Assembly: GCF_001547935.1 (NCBI RefSeq)
Contig: NZ_AP014635.1
Coordinates: 2,914,001 to 2,978,000, forward strand
Reading direction: 5' to 3'
DNA: 64,000 nucleotides
Source: Vibrio tritonius
GTDB taxonomy: Bacteria; Pseudomonadota; Gammaproteobacteria; Enterobacterales; Vibrionaceae
In this document: piece after piece, positions 47,882 through 58,457 of the stretch
Position numbering within the stretch: position 1 is the stretch's first letter
Layout of the letters: each line of letters opens with the position of its first letter
Notes under the pieces: generated by a model
Databases searched by the model: none
Told to the model about the DNA's origin: nothing
The model's input: only the letters and a program-made list of their open reading frames with translations
Position numbers and translations under genes: made by a program

Positions 47882-48331
47882 TTATTGAGGACTGATGTTG
47901 ATTGGAGAGCGGCTAATACCATGTCTCAAACAGAAGGTAAGCCAATCGCCTAAAAAACGGTTGATTTGTGCCTTTTCGTCTTTCTGCACCATACTTTCGT
48001 TAGGGTAATCATAACGAGCTTGCACGCGCGCGAGCTGATCTGTCGCGGAAACTTCTGCTACCCGAGCGTCGTGATATAGCCTGACAGACATTGTAGGCAA
48101 AGGAAATACTGCAATTTGATCACTTTGACAAATATCGACCAAGGTCGTGTATTTAGTTACTTCAGAAACTTCCAACTGGTAAGTCATATGCGCAGCTTGA
48201 TAGCAACGCACCTCACCCACAGCAGGTTGAGATGGTAACAAAGCATTGAGTTTTGCGTAGTTAGTTTCGTAAACTCGCATCAACTCTTTTAAGTCAACGT
48301 GATATGGTTTGTGCAAGATTATTTCTGCCAT
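47882..48331 (-). CDS. DUF1249 family protein (YqiB)
   Basis: This is a conserved protein of unknown function, always found between nudF and cpdA in gammaproteobacteria. I start it at ATG 48331 (MAEIILHKPYHVDLKELMRVYETNYAKLNALLP), giving 149 residues with a 13-base overlap into the nudF end. The longer frame to 48367 lies deeper in nudF. No signal peptide, membrane segment or catalytic motif is seen. The conserved VRCYQAAHMTYQLEVSEVTKYTTLVDI and PLPTMSVRLYHDARVAEV parts define the family. Confidence 0.88.
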   Translation of the reverse strand: MAEIILHKPYHVDLKELMRVYETNYAKLNALLPSQPAVGEVRCYQAAHMTYQLEVSEVTKYTTLVDICQSDQIAVFPLPTMSVRLYHDARVAEVSATDQLARVQARYDYPNESMVQKDEKAQINRFLGDWLTFCLRHGISRSPINISPQ

Positions 48332-48948
48332 TGCTTTCGTAAGGTTTGATAATTTAGCTCCAACCATTGCAGCGCAATAATCGATGCCCCATTCTCAATT
48401 CTGCCATTCTTGACCAATTGATAGGCCTCTTCGCGGCTAACCACGTGAACCATAATATCCTCTCCTTCATAGTCTAAACCATGAACGCCTTTTGCAAGAG
48501 AAGCATCCACTTCACCGACATACACTTCGAGTTTTTCAGAACAGCCACCAGAAGAAGGATAGTATGAGGTAATTTTTTCCACTCGGCCAACTTCGACACC
48601 AGCTTCCTCCATCGCTTCACGACGGACCACTTCTTCTGGGCTTTCATCACGGTCAAAAATACCCGCGACAATTTCCAATTGCCAAGGATGAGCATGCTCT
48701 AAAGCACCGACACGAATTTGTTCAATGATCACAACCTTATCTTGCTGAGGATCATACGGGAGCAGCGCTGCAGCACTTCCTCGTTCAAACATCTCACGTA
48801 CGATAGGTTCACTCCAGCCACCTTTAAATAAGCGGTGCTTAAAAGCATATTTAACCATACGGAAAAAGCCTTGAAAGACTGTTTCCTTCGAGATAATTTC
48901 GAGATCTTGAGAGGAAAACTCCTCTTTAATCGGCCCTTTATCTTGCAT
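48319..48948 (-). CDS. nudF: ADP-ribose pyrophosphatase NudF
   Basis: NudF cleaves ADP-ribose to AMP and ribose-5-phosphate. The Nudix box is GIFDRDESPEEVVRREAMEEAGV, with the glutamates that bind Mg. Length 209 is standard. It is the first gene of nudF-DUF1249-cpdA-yqiA and is divergent from tolC over 233 bases, the classic nudF/tolC arrangement. Confidence 0.95.
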   Translation of the reverse strand: MQDKGPIKEEFSSQDLEIISKETVFQGFFRMVKYAFKHRLFKGGWSEPIVREMFERGSAAALLPYDPQQDKVVIIEQIRVGALEHAHPWQLEIVAGIFDRDESPEEVVRREAMEEAGVEVGRVEKITSYYPSSGGCSEKLEVYVGEVDASLAKGVHGLDYEGEDIMVHVVSREEAYQLVKNGRIENGASIIALQWLELNYQTLRKQWQK

Positions 48949-49181
48949 TTTAACCCCCTCCCAGTGAATCCTATAGTTTACTCATGGAACAAACTTCCAA
49001 CCAAGGACATTGCTCAACTTTTTATACAATTTTTAAATTTTTATTTAGATAGCCAAAAACAATAAAAACTGTACACTTGTATAGCAAAATAAAAATATAG
49101 AAAACTTTAGCATCAATTATCGCTAATTTACGATAAACTCTTCCAACTAAGATTTTTAATATTATGGCAGGAATAGAACCG

Positions 49182-50507
49182 ATGAAAAAACTGCTCCCTA
49201 TTTTAATTAGCGCAGCGCTTGGGGGCCTTAGTGCTTCCGCATGGGCAGACAATCTTGCTCAAATCTATGAATTAGCTAAGAAGAATGATCCACAACTTCT
49301 TGGTACAGAAGCTCAACGTGACAACGCTTTTGAAGCTATCAACTCAAGCCGTAGTTCACTACTGCCACAGATTAATTTGACTGCTGGCTATAACGTTAAT
49401 CACAGCGATGAAGATGCCCGAAACAGCAAAGCGCTTACTGCGGGTGTTAATTTCAGCCAAGAATTATACAAACGCTCGAGCTGGCTATCACTTGGTGTCG
49501 CAGAAAAGCGCGCACGTGAAGCTGACGCACAATACGCGGCAGCGCAGCAATCTCTTATCTTGCGGGTCTCTACCGCCTATTTTGAAGTACTGCGAGCTCA
49601 AGACAGCTTAGCCTTTGTTCGTGCAGAAAAAGCCTCTGTTGGTCGTCAACTAGATCAAACTAAGCAACGTTTTGAAGTTGGCCTATCCGCGATTACTGAC
49701 GTCCACGATGCTCAAGCTCAATATGATGCGGTTTTAGCTGACGAAATCTTAGCGCAAAATACGTTGACCAATAGCTACGAAGCGCTACGTGAAATTACCG
49801 GACAAGAAGCCACCCACCTGAGCATTTTGGATACCGATCGTTTCTCGACCAGCAAACCAAGTGAGACCATTAATCAGTTGGTAAAAGATGCAGAAGAAAA
49901 AAACCTGACCCTGCTTGCTAGTCGTATTTCTAAAGATATCGCCAAAGACAATATCTCCATTGCGAAATCGAATAACTTACCTTCCCTAACTCTAGACGGT
50001 GGTTATAACTACAATCGTGAATACGATTCAGATTACGCATATTACGACACCTACGCTGGCCATAACACCAAAGACCTTAATGTGGGTATCAACCTGTCTA
50101 TTCCACTGTACACCGGTGGAAACTTAACCTCGTTAAGCAAACAGGCTGAATTCTCATTTGTTAAAGCAAGCCAAGATCTTGAAGCCCAATACCGTAGCGT
50201 AGTAAAAGATGTTCGCGCTTATAACAACAACATCAACGCTTCTATTGGTGCAATTCGTGCGTATCAACAATCTTTGGTATCAGCTAAATCAGCGCTTAAA
50301 GCGACCGAAGCAGGTTTTGAAGTGGGTACTCGTACCATCGTTGACGTACTCGATTCTACACGCCGCCTATACGATGCAAATAAAAACCTAGCTGACGCGC
50401 GTTATGATTACATTCTTAACGTTCTACAACTGCGTCAAGCGACGGGTAATTTAACAGAGCAAGATGTCCTAGACATTAATGCTGGTCTGAAAAAATCAGA
50501 CAAATAA
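49182..50507 (+). CDS. tolC: Outer-membrane efflux channel TolC
   Basis: TolC is the trimeric outer-membrane duct used by RND pumps and type I secretion systems. I begin at ATG 49182 (MKKLLPILISAALGGLSASAWA signal peptide), with AGGA nine bases upstream; the frame opens at 49164. Two OEP repeats are visible (about residues 25-215 and 230-430) with the paired LRVSTAYFEVLRAQDSLAF and TRTIVDVLDSTRRLYDANKNLADARYDYI stretches. At 441 residues it is typical of Vibrio TolC, shorter than E. coli's. Confidence 0.95.
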   Translation: MKKLLPILISAALGGLSASAWADNLAQIYELAKKNDPQLLGTEAQRDNAFEAINSSRSSLLPQINLTAGYNVNHSDEDARNSKALTAGVNFSQELYKRSSWLSLGVAEKRAREADAQYAAAQQSLILRVSTAYFEVLRAQDSLAFVRAEKASVGRQLDQTKQRFEVGLSAITDVHDAQAQYDAVLADEILAQNTLTNSYEALREITGQEATHLSILDTDRFSTSKPSETINQLVKDAEEKNLTLLASRISKDIAKDNISIAKSNNLPSLTLDGGYNYNREYDSDYAYYDTYAGHNTKDLNVGINLSIPLYTGGNLTSLSKQAEFSFVKASQDLEAQYRSVVKDVRAYNNNINASIGAIRAYQQSLVSAKSALKATEAGFEVGTRTIVDVLDSTRRLYDANKNLADARYDYILNVLQLRQATGNLTEQDVLDINAGLKKSDK

Positions 50508-50564
50508 ATGATGAAGTGACTCGCGATTAGTGTCTCATAACCATTTAGAAAACCATCAATAAAC

Positions 50565-50592
50565 AAAACGCCAGCAACATGCTGGCGTTTTC
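50565..50592 (+). terminator. Terminator of tolC
   Basis: The stem AAAACGCCAGC / GCTGGCGTTTT has a five-base loop and lies between tolC and the convergent hldE. It can serve both strands. Confidence 0.88.
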
Positions 50593-50631
50593 GTTAGAAA
50601 GGCGTTGACTTCAGCGTCATCACTTATGGGC

Positions 50632-52062
50632 TTACCCCCGACCACCTTTGATCGCTTCAATGATTTCGCTGGTTGAACAACCATCTTCAAAGTTTAATAC
50701 GCGAACTTCACCGCCAGCTGCAATCACCTCTTTACCACCAGCAATTTGTTCTGGTTGGTAATCACCACCTTTCACAAGCAGTGAAGGGAGTACTTCAGAG
50801 ATAAGGCGCTGTGGCGTATCTTCACTAAACGGCACAACCCAGTCTACCGCGCCTAGCCCAGCTAACACAGCCATGCGACGATCGGTTGAGTTTACAGGAC
50901 GTCCTGGACCTTTGAGACGCTTGACTGAATCATCTGTGTTCACTGCAACAATCAGGCGATCGCCCAATTCAGCAGCATTGTTCAGGTAAGACACGTGTCC
51001 TGCGTGCAGAATGTCAAAGCAACCATTGGTCATCACTACTTTCTCGCCACGAGCGCGAGCTTGCTTAACCGCTTCAATCAGCTTAGCTTCCGTGATAACA
51101 CCAAATTCAGAATCGCGACTACCGTGTACAGCTTCCGCGAGTTCAATGGTTGAGATGGTTGATGTGCCCAATTTACCCACCACGACACCAGCAGCGGCGT
51201 TAGCAAGTGCACATGCTTCATCCAGCGACTTACCAGCAGAAACAGAAGCGGCTAAAACAGAGATTACCGTATCACCGGCCCCTGTAACGTCATACACTTC
51301 TTTTGCTTGAGTCGGTAAATGGAAAGGATCTTGACCACGACGTAATAACGTCATGCCATGCTCACTACGAGTCACTAACAAGGCTTCAAGATCGTATTTC
51401 TCAATAAGCCCCAAGCCCTTAGCCACCAAGTCGTCTTCCGATTTCACTTTTCCAACGACTTGCTCAAACTCAGACATATTTGGCGTAAGCATCGTCGCGC
51501 CGCGATAAGGTTCGAAATCTGCGCCCTTAGGATCAATAAACACTGGCACATTCGCTGCTCGTGCTTTTTGAATAAACTGCTGCACATGCTCTAAAGCACC
51601 TTTTGCATAATCCGACAGAATGACCGCTTTGACTTTAGGAAGCGCCGTTTCCATACGAGATAAAATAAGATTAGCATCGGTGTTTTCGAATTTGTCTTCA
51701 AAATCTAAACGGATCAACTGCTGACCACGACTTAACACACGTAACTTGGTGATGGTTGGATAATCAGGCAACGCAACAAAATCACAACTCACCTTTAGAG
51801 AAGTAAGTTTATTTTCTAACACTTGCGCTGGTTCATCTTGACCAGTCAAACCAATAATGTGTGCAAAACCACCCAATGAAGCAATGTTCATCGCGACGTT
51901 GGCTGCACCGCCAGGACGCTCTTCATTTTGTTCTACTTTTACAACCGGCACTGGCGCTTCTGGAGAAATGCGTCCGGTTGGGCCATACCAGTAACGATCA
52001 AGCATGACGTCACCAATGATCAACACACCTGCATCATTGTAATCAGGTAGAATGGGCTTCAT
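50632..52062 (-). CDS. hldE: Bifunctional heptose 7-phosphate kinase / heptose 1-phosphate adenylyltransferase
   Basis: HldE makes ADP-heptose for the lipopolysaccharide inner core. The N-terminal ribokinase-type domain (about 1-318: [43 protein letters not shown]) is fused to a C-terminal nucleotidyltransferase (about 345-476: [19 protein letters not shown]). Length 476 matches E. coli's 477. It lies 65 bases downstream of glnE, the conserved glnE-hldE order. Confidence 0.96.
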   Translation of the reverse strand: MKPILPDYNDAGVLIIGDVMLDRYWYGPTGRISPEAPVPVVKVEQNEERPGGAANVAMNIASLGGFAHIIGLTGQDEPAQVLENKLTSLKVSCDFVALPDYPTITKLRVLSRGQQLIRLDFEDKFENTDANLILSRMETALPKVKAVILSDYAKGALEHVQQFIQKARAANVPVFIDPKGADFEPYRGATMLTPNMSEFEQVVGKVKSEDDLVAKGLGLIEKYDLEALLVTRSEHGMTLLRRGQDPFHLPTQAKEVYDVTGAGDTVISVLAASVSAGKSLDEACALANAAAGVVVGKLGTSTISTIELAEAVHGSRDSEFGVITEAKLIEAVKQARARGEKVVMTNGCFDILHAGHVSYLNNAAELGDRLIVAVNTDDSVKRLKGPGRPVNSTDRRMAVLAGLGAVDWVVPFSEDTPQRLISEVLPSLLVKGGDYQPEQIAGGKEVIAAGGEVRVLNFEDGCSTSEIIEAIKGGRG

Positions 52063-52127
52063 TATGGTTCTCCAATAATCAATATGCCGCGAAGTTTACC
52101 ATAGCCTTCACGACGACAAAAACTCTC

Positions 52128-54980
52128 TCAGTTCAGCCATTGCTGCCAGATAGAACGTACATGTTCTCTTTCTGGCACAAATTTGTCTTCTGTAACGTCT
52201 GCTGAAAGATGTAATAAATTACGATGATGTATTTGATCACGCATAGAAGTGTATGCATGAGTTAACGCTTGAGCGTTTTCTAGCGATAGGACACCTTGCT
52301 GCGCTAAAGATTCAAAAATACGTACGTTATCCGACCAAGTCGTTAATAACGGCTTTTGATGACTAAAGCGCAACACCAGATACTGAGCAAGAAATTCAAT
52401 GTCAGTAATTCCCCCCTCATCTTGCTTGAGCATAAAGCGTCCCGGTTTTTTACTTGAAAGATGCGTGCGCATCTTTTCACGCATCTCTACCACGGCTTGA
52501 CGCAGCGACTCTTCTTGGCGAGGCAAGGAAAGAATGTCATGACGAACTTGGTTAAATCCATTTTGTAGAGGCTCATCACCAAATATCATTCGAGCACGGA
52601 CTAAAGCTTGATGCTCCCAGGTCCATGCTTCTTGTGCCTGATATTCGTGAAAAGCATCAATGGGGCTGACTAGTAAACCAGAAGCGCCCGATGGGCGTAA
52701 GCGAGTGTCTACTTCATACAAAATTCCCGATGCAGTTCGAGTCGAGAAAATATGGATAATACGTTGCACTAAACGTAAATAGAATTGGCGACCATCAATC
52801 TCCTTAGTACCATCGGTATAGACGCTGACAGGACAGTCGTGTAAAAACACCAAATCTAAGTCGGAGCTATAGCCCAATTCCCAGCCGCCCACTTTACCAT
52901 AGCCGATCACAGCAAAGCCTAAGCCATCTCGCTCTTTGAGATGAGTTGGTACACCATATTTCTCTTTAACCTGCCCCCACGCTTGATGAACCACAGCCTC
53001 GACTATGGCTTCAGCTAAAAAGGTTAAGTGATCACTCACTTTCATCACAGGCAATACTCCTGCTATATCCGCAGCAGCAATCTTCAAAATACAGATCTGT
53101 TTAAACTGACGCAGCCCCTCCATCTGCTGTTCCATATCATCTTCAGGAATGCGCGCTAAGAAATCACGTAACTCACTGCGATATTCCGTCACCTCGATGG
53201 GGTGATAAAGATGCTGGGGATCAATCAACTCATCAAGCAATATAGGATAACGCGCCAACTGTTCTGAGATCATTGGGCTGGCAGTGCACAATTTTACGAG
53301 TTGCCCTAAAGCCGCTTCATGTTCATCAAGCAATTCTAGGTAGGTCGTCCTAGTCACAATATGGTTGAGTAAGTTCAACACTCGGGTAAAACCAAACTGC
53401 GCATCAGGATGAGCAAAGATGGTGTGAAACACTTTTGGCATTAGATGATTCAGCACTTCTCGGCCTCTTGGCCCAAGAGTTTTCTTCGCCAGATCTTGCT
53501 TAAATTGCAACAAGGTTTCGACCAAATATTCACTCTCTTCCATGTGTATATCTTGCTCAAAAATCTGCCTGATCATTTCGCGGTTAGTTGCCATGTCCCA
53601 CAGTTCTGAAAAATGTTCCGCAACGCTCGCTTGATTATCATGTTCTTCATCTTCTTCACCAATCAAAGCAATGAAGATGGCATGCACTGAACTCATGGTT
53701 TCAATGATGATTTGATTGAGCTCTTCCCAACATTTAAATCCCATGGCAAAAGCGAGACGCTGTTGGTCGAGTGAATTATCGGGCAGCGTCTGTGTTTGCT
53801 TATCATGAAGGGCTTGTAACAAGTTCTCTAAGCGACGCAAAAAGCGATAGCTCTCGCAGAGAGTCTGCACTTCATTCTCCTCGAGTAAATCCAACTCGCC
53901 AATTCCCTGTAAGGTTTCCAGCAACCCACGTTTACGTAGCTGAGGTTCACGACCACCACGAATTAATTGGAACGATTGAGCGATAAACTCAATTTCACGG
54001 ATACCGCCCGCGCCTAATTTGATGTTGTTAGTGAGCCCACGACGACGCACTTCACTGCGGATCATCGCTTTCATGCGGCGCAGAGACTGAATGGCACTAA
54101 AATCAATATAACGACGAAACACAAATGGGCGTAACATCTGCCGCAACTCTTGATATTGCGGGTACATTTCCCGTCCCATTACCCGCGCTTTGACCATGGC
54201 GTAACGCTCCCAATCACGCCCCTGCTCTTGGTAATAATCTTCTAGAGCCGCATAACTCATCACTAATGGACCACTCTCGCCAAAAGGGCGTAAGCGCATA
54301 TCGACGCGATAACAGAAGCCATCAACAGTCTGTTGATCCAACAACTTGATCAAACGCTGCCCTAAACGAGTGAAAAATTGGGCGTTCGCGATAGAGCGAC
54401 GCGTACCTTGAGTTTCACCATTTTCTGGATAGGTAAAAATCAGATCAATGTCAGAAGAAAAGTTAAGCTCACCGCCACCTAATTTCCCCATGCCAATAAT
54501 CAGCATAGGTTGAGGCTCCCCTTGGCCGTTAGTTGGCGTACCGAACTCATCGCAGCAAACCCGATATAACCAACGGTAAGCTTCAAAAATGATCGCTTCA
54601 GCCAGTTCAGAAAGATGATTTAGACTCTTTTCTACAGGCCATTGAGCAAGGAAATCACGCCAAGCAATTATGGTCATCTCTTGATAACGAAACCGACGTA
54701 AACAGCGCATCGCATCCATTTCAGTTTTGCATTCACTTAACTCTTGAGCTAAATCAGTTCGATAATTTTCATCGCGCGCAGAGACTGACAATAACTCAGG
54801 CAACTGACTTACTAATTCAGGATCTCGCGTTAACGTTGCCGCGACAAAGGGGCTGAGCCCAAGCACAGTATTTAGCTCTTGTTGCAATGCGGGCGACCAA
54901 GAGTTCACACCAGCACATTCGCTATTTAAAGACACCCAATGAGTCTTTGCAGCAGCTGCGATTTCCAACGGTAATGACAT
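52128..54980 (-). CDS. glnE: Glutamine synthetase adenylyltransferase/adenylyl-removing enzyme
   Basis: GlnE adenylylates glutamine synthetase when nitrogen is plentiful and removes AMP when it is scarce, under PII control. Both nucleotidyltransferase domains are intact: GMGKLGGGELNFSSDIDLIF (N-terminal, removing) and GYGKVGGWELGYSSDLDLVF (C-terminal, adding), each with paired aspartates. Length 950 is normal. It probably shares a transcript with hldE. Confidence 0.96.
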   Translation of the reverse strand: MSLPLEIAAAAKTHWVSLNSECAGVNSWSPALQQELNTVLGLSPFVAATLTRDPELVSQLPELLSVSARDENYRTDLAQELSECKTEMDAMRCLRRFRYQEMTIIAWRDFLAQWPVEKSLNHLSELAEAIIFEAYRWLYRVCCDEFGTPTNGQGEPQPMLIIGMGKLGGGELNFSSDIDLIFTYPENGETQGTRRSIANAQFFTRLGQRLIKLLDQQTVDGFCYRVDMRLRPFGESGPLVMSYAALEDYYQEQGRDWERYAMVKARVMGREMYPQYQELRQMLRPFVFRRYIDFSAIQSLRRMKAMIRSEVRRRGLTNNIKLGAGGIREIEFIAQSFQLIRGGREPQLRKRGLLETLQGIGELDLLEENEVQTLCESYRFLRRLENLLQALHDKQTQTLPDNSLDQQRLAFAMGFKCWEELNQIIIETMSSVHAIFIALIGEEDEEHDNQASVAEHFSELWDMATNREMIRQIFEQDIHMEESEYLVETLLQFKQDLAKKTLGPRGREVLNHLMPKVFHTIFAHPDAQFGFTRVLNLLNHIVTRTTYLELLDEHEAALGQLVKLCTASPMISEQLARYPILLDELIDPQHLYHPIEVTEYRSELRDFLARIPEDDMEQQMEGLRQFKQICILKIAAADIAGVLPVMKVSDHLTFLAEAIVEAVVHQAWGQVKEKYGVPTHLKERDGLGFAVIGYGKVGGWELGYSSDLDLVFLHDCPVSVYTDGTKEIDGRQFYLRLVQRIIHIFSTRTASGILYEVDTRLRPSGASGLLVSPIDAFHEYQAQEAWTWEHQALVRARMIFGDEPLQNGFNQVRHDILSLPRQEESLRQAVVEMREKMRTHLSSKKPGRFMLKQDEGGITDIEFLAQYLVLRFSHQKPLLTTWSDNVRIFESLAQQGVLSLENAQALTHAYTSMRDQIHHRNLLHLSADVTEDKFVPEREHVRSIWQQWLN

Positions 54981-55091
54981 AAAAGATCCTTATAGAGCCA
55001 TCAGTTAGCAAAGGTATGCTTGAGAGTATACTCAAGTCAGATAAGAAAACTAACACGACTCACTGAAAATCGCGCCCCAGCGACAGAAAGC

Positions 55092-55118
55092 AAAAAGCCT
55101 GCACATTGGCAGGCTTAA
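55092..55118 (-). terminator. Terminator of the chemoreceptor gene
   Basis: The stem AAGCCTGC / GCAGGCTT has a short loop. Read on the minus strand it is followed by TTTTTGC. It separates the MCP gene from glnE. Confidence 0.8.
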
Positions 55119-55144
55119 TCGTAAACACAAAAACCGAAGCATGA

Positions 55145-56401
55145 TTAGACGCTAAACGAGGTAATTTTCTTATCCAGCTCTTCGGCATTGTTTTGCATCA
55201 TTTCTGATGTTTCCAGCAATTCGGTCACCACAACAACCGATGCCTCAACCAATTCACGAACATTGGTTAAATTTTGGCTCATTTCTTCCGCAACAGCGCT
55301 TTGCTGACTTGCAGCAGAAGCGATTTGGAAGTTCATATCATTAATTTGTTGAACTTGCTCAACAATTCCATCCAATTCAGAACCGGCATTGGTGACTAGT
55401 TCGACACCATCCGCGGCCTCTACCACACTCTTTTCCATCAACTCGACAGCTGAATTTGCACTCTCTTGCAATTGGGAAATCATGTCTTGGATATCAACTG
55501 TTGCATGCTGAGTGCGCTGAGCTAGATTACGGACTTCATCGGCTACAACCGCAAAACCGCGTCCAGCTTCACCAGCTCGAGCCGCTTCAATAGCTGCATT
55601 CAATGCCAATAAGTTGGTTTGCTCAGAAATGCCGCGAATCGTGCCAACCACACTACTGATCGCTTCAACACGCTCTTCTACTTGGCTTACAGCACCAGCA
55701 GATTGTGCGATATCTTTCGATAAATCGCTCATTTTGCCTACAGTACTTTTTACAAACTGTTGTCCCGCCGATGCTTGATGTGAAGCATTTTCCGTCAATT
55801 CAGAGGCATTTTGTGCGTGCTCAGCAACCGTTTGAACCGTCGATGACATCTCACTCATCGCCGACGCTAGCTGATCAATCTCGTTGAATTCTTCTTGAGC
55901 CGACTCTTTAGTTTCAGACATGCTCAGAGCCATGACCTCAGTTAAACCAGTTAGCTCTTGAGAAGCATCGATTTGCGTTTTAATTAAATCATTAAGTTGT
56001 AAACGCGCTTTTTCAAGTTCTCGCGCTACATCGCCGTACTCATCTTTACAATCCATTTGGATCTTTTGCGAAAGATCGCGGCGCGCTAAATGATTAATTG
56101 CGTCATTAAGATACTGAGTTTGGCGCAACATGACACGTGCTGCGAACAATAACAACACGACAAATACGACAATCATAGCGCAGGTTTGCCACGCTACTTG
56201 TACCAGGTAGTTCTCATAATGATACTGAGCTACTTCCGCATTTTTAGTTGCTGCTAACAGTGATTGATAAAAGGTGTGAGCATCCCAAAGCTGCTTGGCA
56301 ATAATCAGCACCGTACTGAAGACCATTAACATGATCATTCGAGGAACCAATCTCACATCCGTGATGACTCGTTCCCATGGCTTGAAGGCCATCGTTGCCA
56401 T
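55145..56401 (-). CDS. Methyl-accepting chemotaxis protein with a minimal periplasmic loop
   Basis: The 418-residue receptor has two membrane helices (about 22-42 and 75-97), separated by only about 32 residues ([20 protein letters not shown] and on). It therefore lacks any known periplasmic ligand domain. A HAMP domain (about 95-150) and the signalling domain follow, with the conserved hairpin tip [40 protein letters not shown]. No C-terminal CheR-docking pentapeptide is seen. The stimulus is unknown; membrane or HAMP-level sensing is plausible but inferred. GGAG lies eight bases before ATG 56401. Confidence 0.88.
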   Translation of the reverse strand: MATMAFKPWERVITDVRLVPRMIMLMVFSTVLIIAKQLWDAHTFYQSLLAATKNAEVAQYHYENYLVQVAWQTCAMIVVFVVLLLFAARVMLRQTQYLNDAINHLARRDLSQKIQMDCKDEYGDVARELEKARLQLNDLIKTQIDASQELTGLTEVMALSMSETKESAQEEFNEIDQLASAMSEMSSTVQTVAEHAQNASELTENASHQASAGQQFVKSTVGKMSDLSKDIAQSAGAVSQVEERVEAISSVVGTIRGISEQTNLLALNAAIEAARAGEAGRGFAVVADEVRNLAQRTQHATVDIQDMISQLQESANSAVELMEKSVVEAADGVELVTNAGSELDGIVEQVQQINDMNFQIASAASQQSAVAEEMSQNLTNVRELVEASVVVVTELLETSEMMQNNAEELDKKITSFSV

Positions 56402-56693
56402 TCGTAATTCTCCGATTTTGTATAGTTTTATTATATTTGCTGACAGTTACTAACGAATTATTTTGAGGTTCGTAGGAATTGTGTGAATAGTATCAAAATT
56501 GGCAATTACTTGATGAGACTATTCTCTCTAATTGCTTGGGGAAATGTCTGAAATGTGATCGCCCACTTATCTTATATTAGCGACATGGATTCCATTTATG
56601 ACACAAAGGAAATATGCAGCCCATTTCACAAACAGCCATGTGATATTGAAAAAAGAAACAAGGTAAAAGGCTACTTTATTGTGCCTAAAATGC
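56402..56693. other. Intergenic region upstream of the chemoreceptor gene
   Basis: Most of this stretch is AT-rich. A TATAAT lies about 40 bases upstream of the MCP start on the minus strand, without a good -35. I see no open frame, RNA gene or repeat in the rest. Confidence 0.4.
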
Positions 56694-56718
56694 AAAAGGA
56701 GAGCTTTCGCTCTCCTTG
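56694..56718 (-). terminator. Terminator of the CYTH-CHAD gene
   Basis: The stem AAGGAGAGC / GCTCTCCTT with a TTTC loop is followed by TTTTGC on the minus strand. Confidence 0.85.
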
Positions 56719-56735
56719 ACAAATTTTACTTACAT

Positions 56736-58253
56736 TCAATCTCGCCAATATGGCGCGGCATCAAAGCCAATCAAACGAGTTTGTTCCATTGCATGCAAAA
56801 TGGAATTTTCTTGACGAATAAGCCAGCGATTGAGTTGTTCTTGCTCGTCACCTTCCAAGTGGTAGATAAACTGCTCTAGAGGTTTAAGCATGAGTAAGTC
56901 ATCGATACCATGCAACAAGTCAGCCCAAGGCAACCGAAATGACTGGCATTCATCGCCATCAAACAACGCAGCAAAACAGATACCAGTATAAAGGTTACGT
57001 GTTAGCCGGTATTGTTGATCAATGTATTCCTGAGCTGTCAGGTTTTTCTCTGGAGGGAACACTTCGAGCAACTCAGTCCAAGAACGATCAAGCTGCTTAA
57101 CGGCAAAATCATGAATGGTGAAGGACATTTTTTCGCGTGCTTTATCATCCAGAAAAGGTTGCCAACCGCGCGTTAAAATCCAACGGCTCAAATCCAATAA
57201 CAGTGCTGTATAACGCCCAGAGTTAATCAAACGCAACATCTCATCTCTATCAGGTAGAGCATCAAAACGTTCTTTTAACCCGGCAAGAAGAAACTTGCGC
57301 GCATCCAATTTACGTAACGCATATCCCTTATCATCAAGAAGAGAGGTAATACATTGGTAGTCTTGGAGCCAGCGTAATTCATCTTCAAGCCACTTGAGCT
57401 CTTGACGCACCACGGCACTGGCACGACGAGGGATAATACCGCCATAAACCGTCAATGTTTGACGAATAAAACTGACCGCAGCACTCACTTGCAGTAAAGC
57501 CTCCAAAGCGCTTTGCTCTAGATAAATTTGCTCATGACGATGCCAATGCGCTAATGCATGCTCCAACGATTTTATCAAACATGATTCAACAGTATCTGAG
57601 GCTTGTGTAGCAACCATCTTTAGTGAACGAACGTCATCACCTGGGTAGTTTTGCGCTAAACGGTAACCTCTAGCCGCCTTACTTAAGTTCCCCAGACGCA
57701 TGCCGCCATGGTCACTCAGTTGGCGAGCTAAAGTAAATAGCGCTTCTGTTTGCCCTGATTTAAGCTCCAGCTCCACCTCACAAATTGGGTCAGTTGCTTG
57801 ACCTGCTTCAACCATACCTTGGTCAAAGGCAATTTCAACTTGGCTACCATCAGCCATGCCAACCAGCCAAGTTTCTCGTTGAAAATTGGTTGAAAATAGT
57901 GGAACAAGTTCGCTCTGTAGTGTCGTAATATCACGACCATCAGGCCAAATATCGGAAGGATGTAATGAGAGATCAGGGTCGTTGCTGTGGTGTTCAGCAT
58001 TATATTCAGGTCGAGAGTGCAACCCGGCGACTACCCGACCTGCGGTTTTGACCGTTTGCACATATACATCATCAAAACGGCGAATACGTAAGCCGATATC
58101 ATGCAAACGCAACCAATTGTCGGAAGTATCAAAATAAGTATTGCCTAAATCACGACAACTATGCTGAAGTACTTTGGTTTCAGAAATTTTCCGGCGTAAA
58201 ACTTCTGAAAAATCAGGAGAAACAAAAAACTTCAGTTCTATCTCGGTTTCCAT
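56736..58253 (-). CDS. ygiF: CYTH-CHAD protein, inorganic triphosphatase (YgiF-like)
   Basis: The N-terminal CYTH tunnel domain (about 1-200) begins with the signature METEIELKF and shows the Arg/Lys/Glu pattern for triphosphate binding (GLRIRRFDD, VQTVKTAG, CEVELELKSG). A C-terminal CHAD helical domain (about 220-490) follows; CHAD domains bind polyphosphate. E. coli YgiF hydrolyses tripolyphosphate. ATG 58253 follows AAAGGT and gives 505 residues; the frame to 58310 adds 19 atypical residues. It stands divergent from the DUF47-pitA phosphate genes, a context that suits phosphate metabolism. Confidence 0.92.
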   Translation of the reverse strand: METEIELKFFVSPDFSEVLRRKISETKVLQHSCRDLGNTYFDTSDNWLRLHDIGLRIRRFDDVYVQTVKTAGRVVAGLHSRPEYNAEHHSNDPDLSLHPSDIWPDGRDITTLQSELVPLFSTNFQRETWLVGMADGSQVEIAFDQGMVEAGQATDPICEVELELKSGQTEALFTLARQLSDHGGMRLGNLSKAARGYRLAQNYPGDDVRSLKMVATQASDTVESCLIKSLEHALAHWHRHEQIYLEQSALEALLQVSAAVSFIRQTLTVYGGIIPRRASAVVRQELKWLEDELRWLQDYQCITSLLDDKGYALRKLDARKFLLAGLKERFDALPDRDEMLRLINSGRYTALLLDLSRWILTRGWQPFLDDKAREKMSFTIHDFAVKQLDRSWTELLEVFPPEKNLTAQEYIDQQYRLTRNLYTGICFAALFDGDECQSFRLPWADLLHGIDDLLMLKPLEQFIYHLEGDEQEQLNRWLIRQENSILHAMEQTRLIGFDAAPYWRD

Positions 58254-58457
58254 AGTTATACCTTTCGAAGCAGATAACGACAGGATATTGCCTAATCGGC
58301 ACTGGAGCAAGAGAGAAATATCGTGCTTTTGATGATCTAAAACTATTTTAAACGGGCGACGAATGGGTTAACATGCGCGCCTTTATAGCCAACGCTCAAC
58401 ATTTCGCCATAAATGGCTTATGTTTATTTTAGGTTATAGCAATTAGGTTGAATGACC

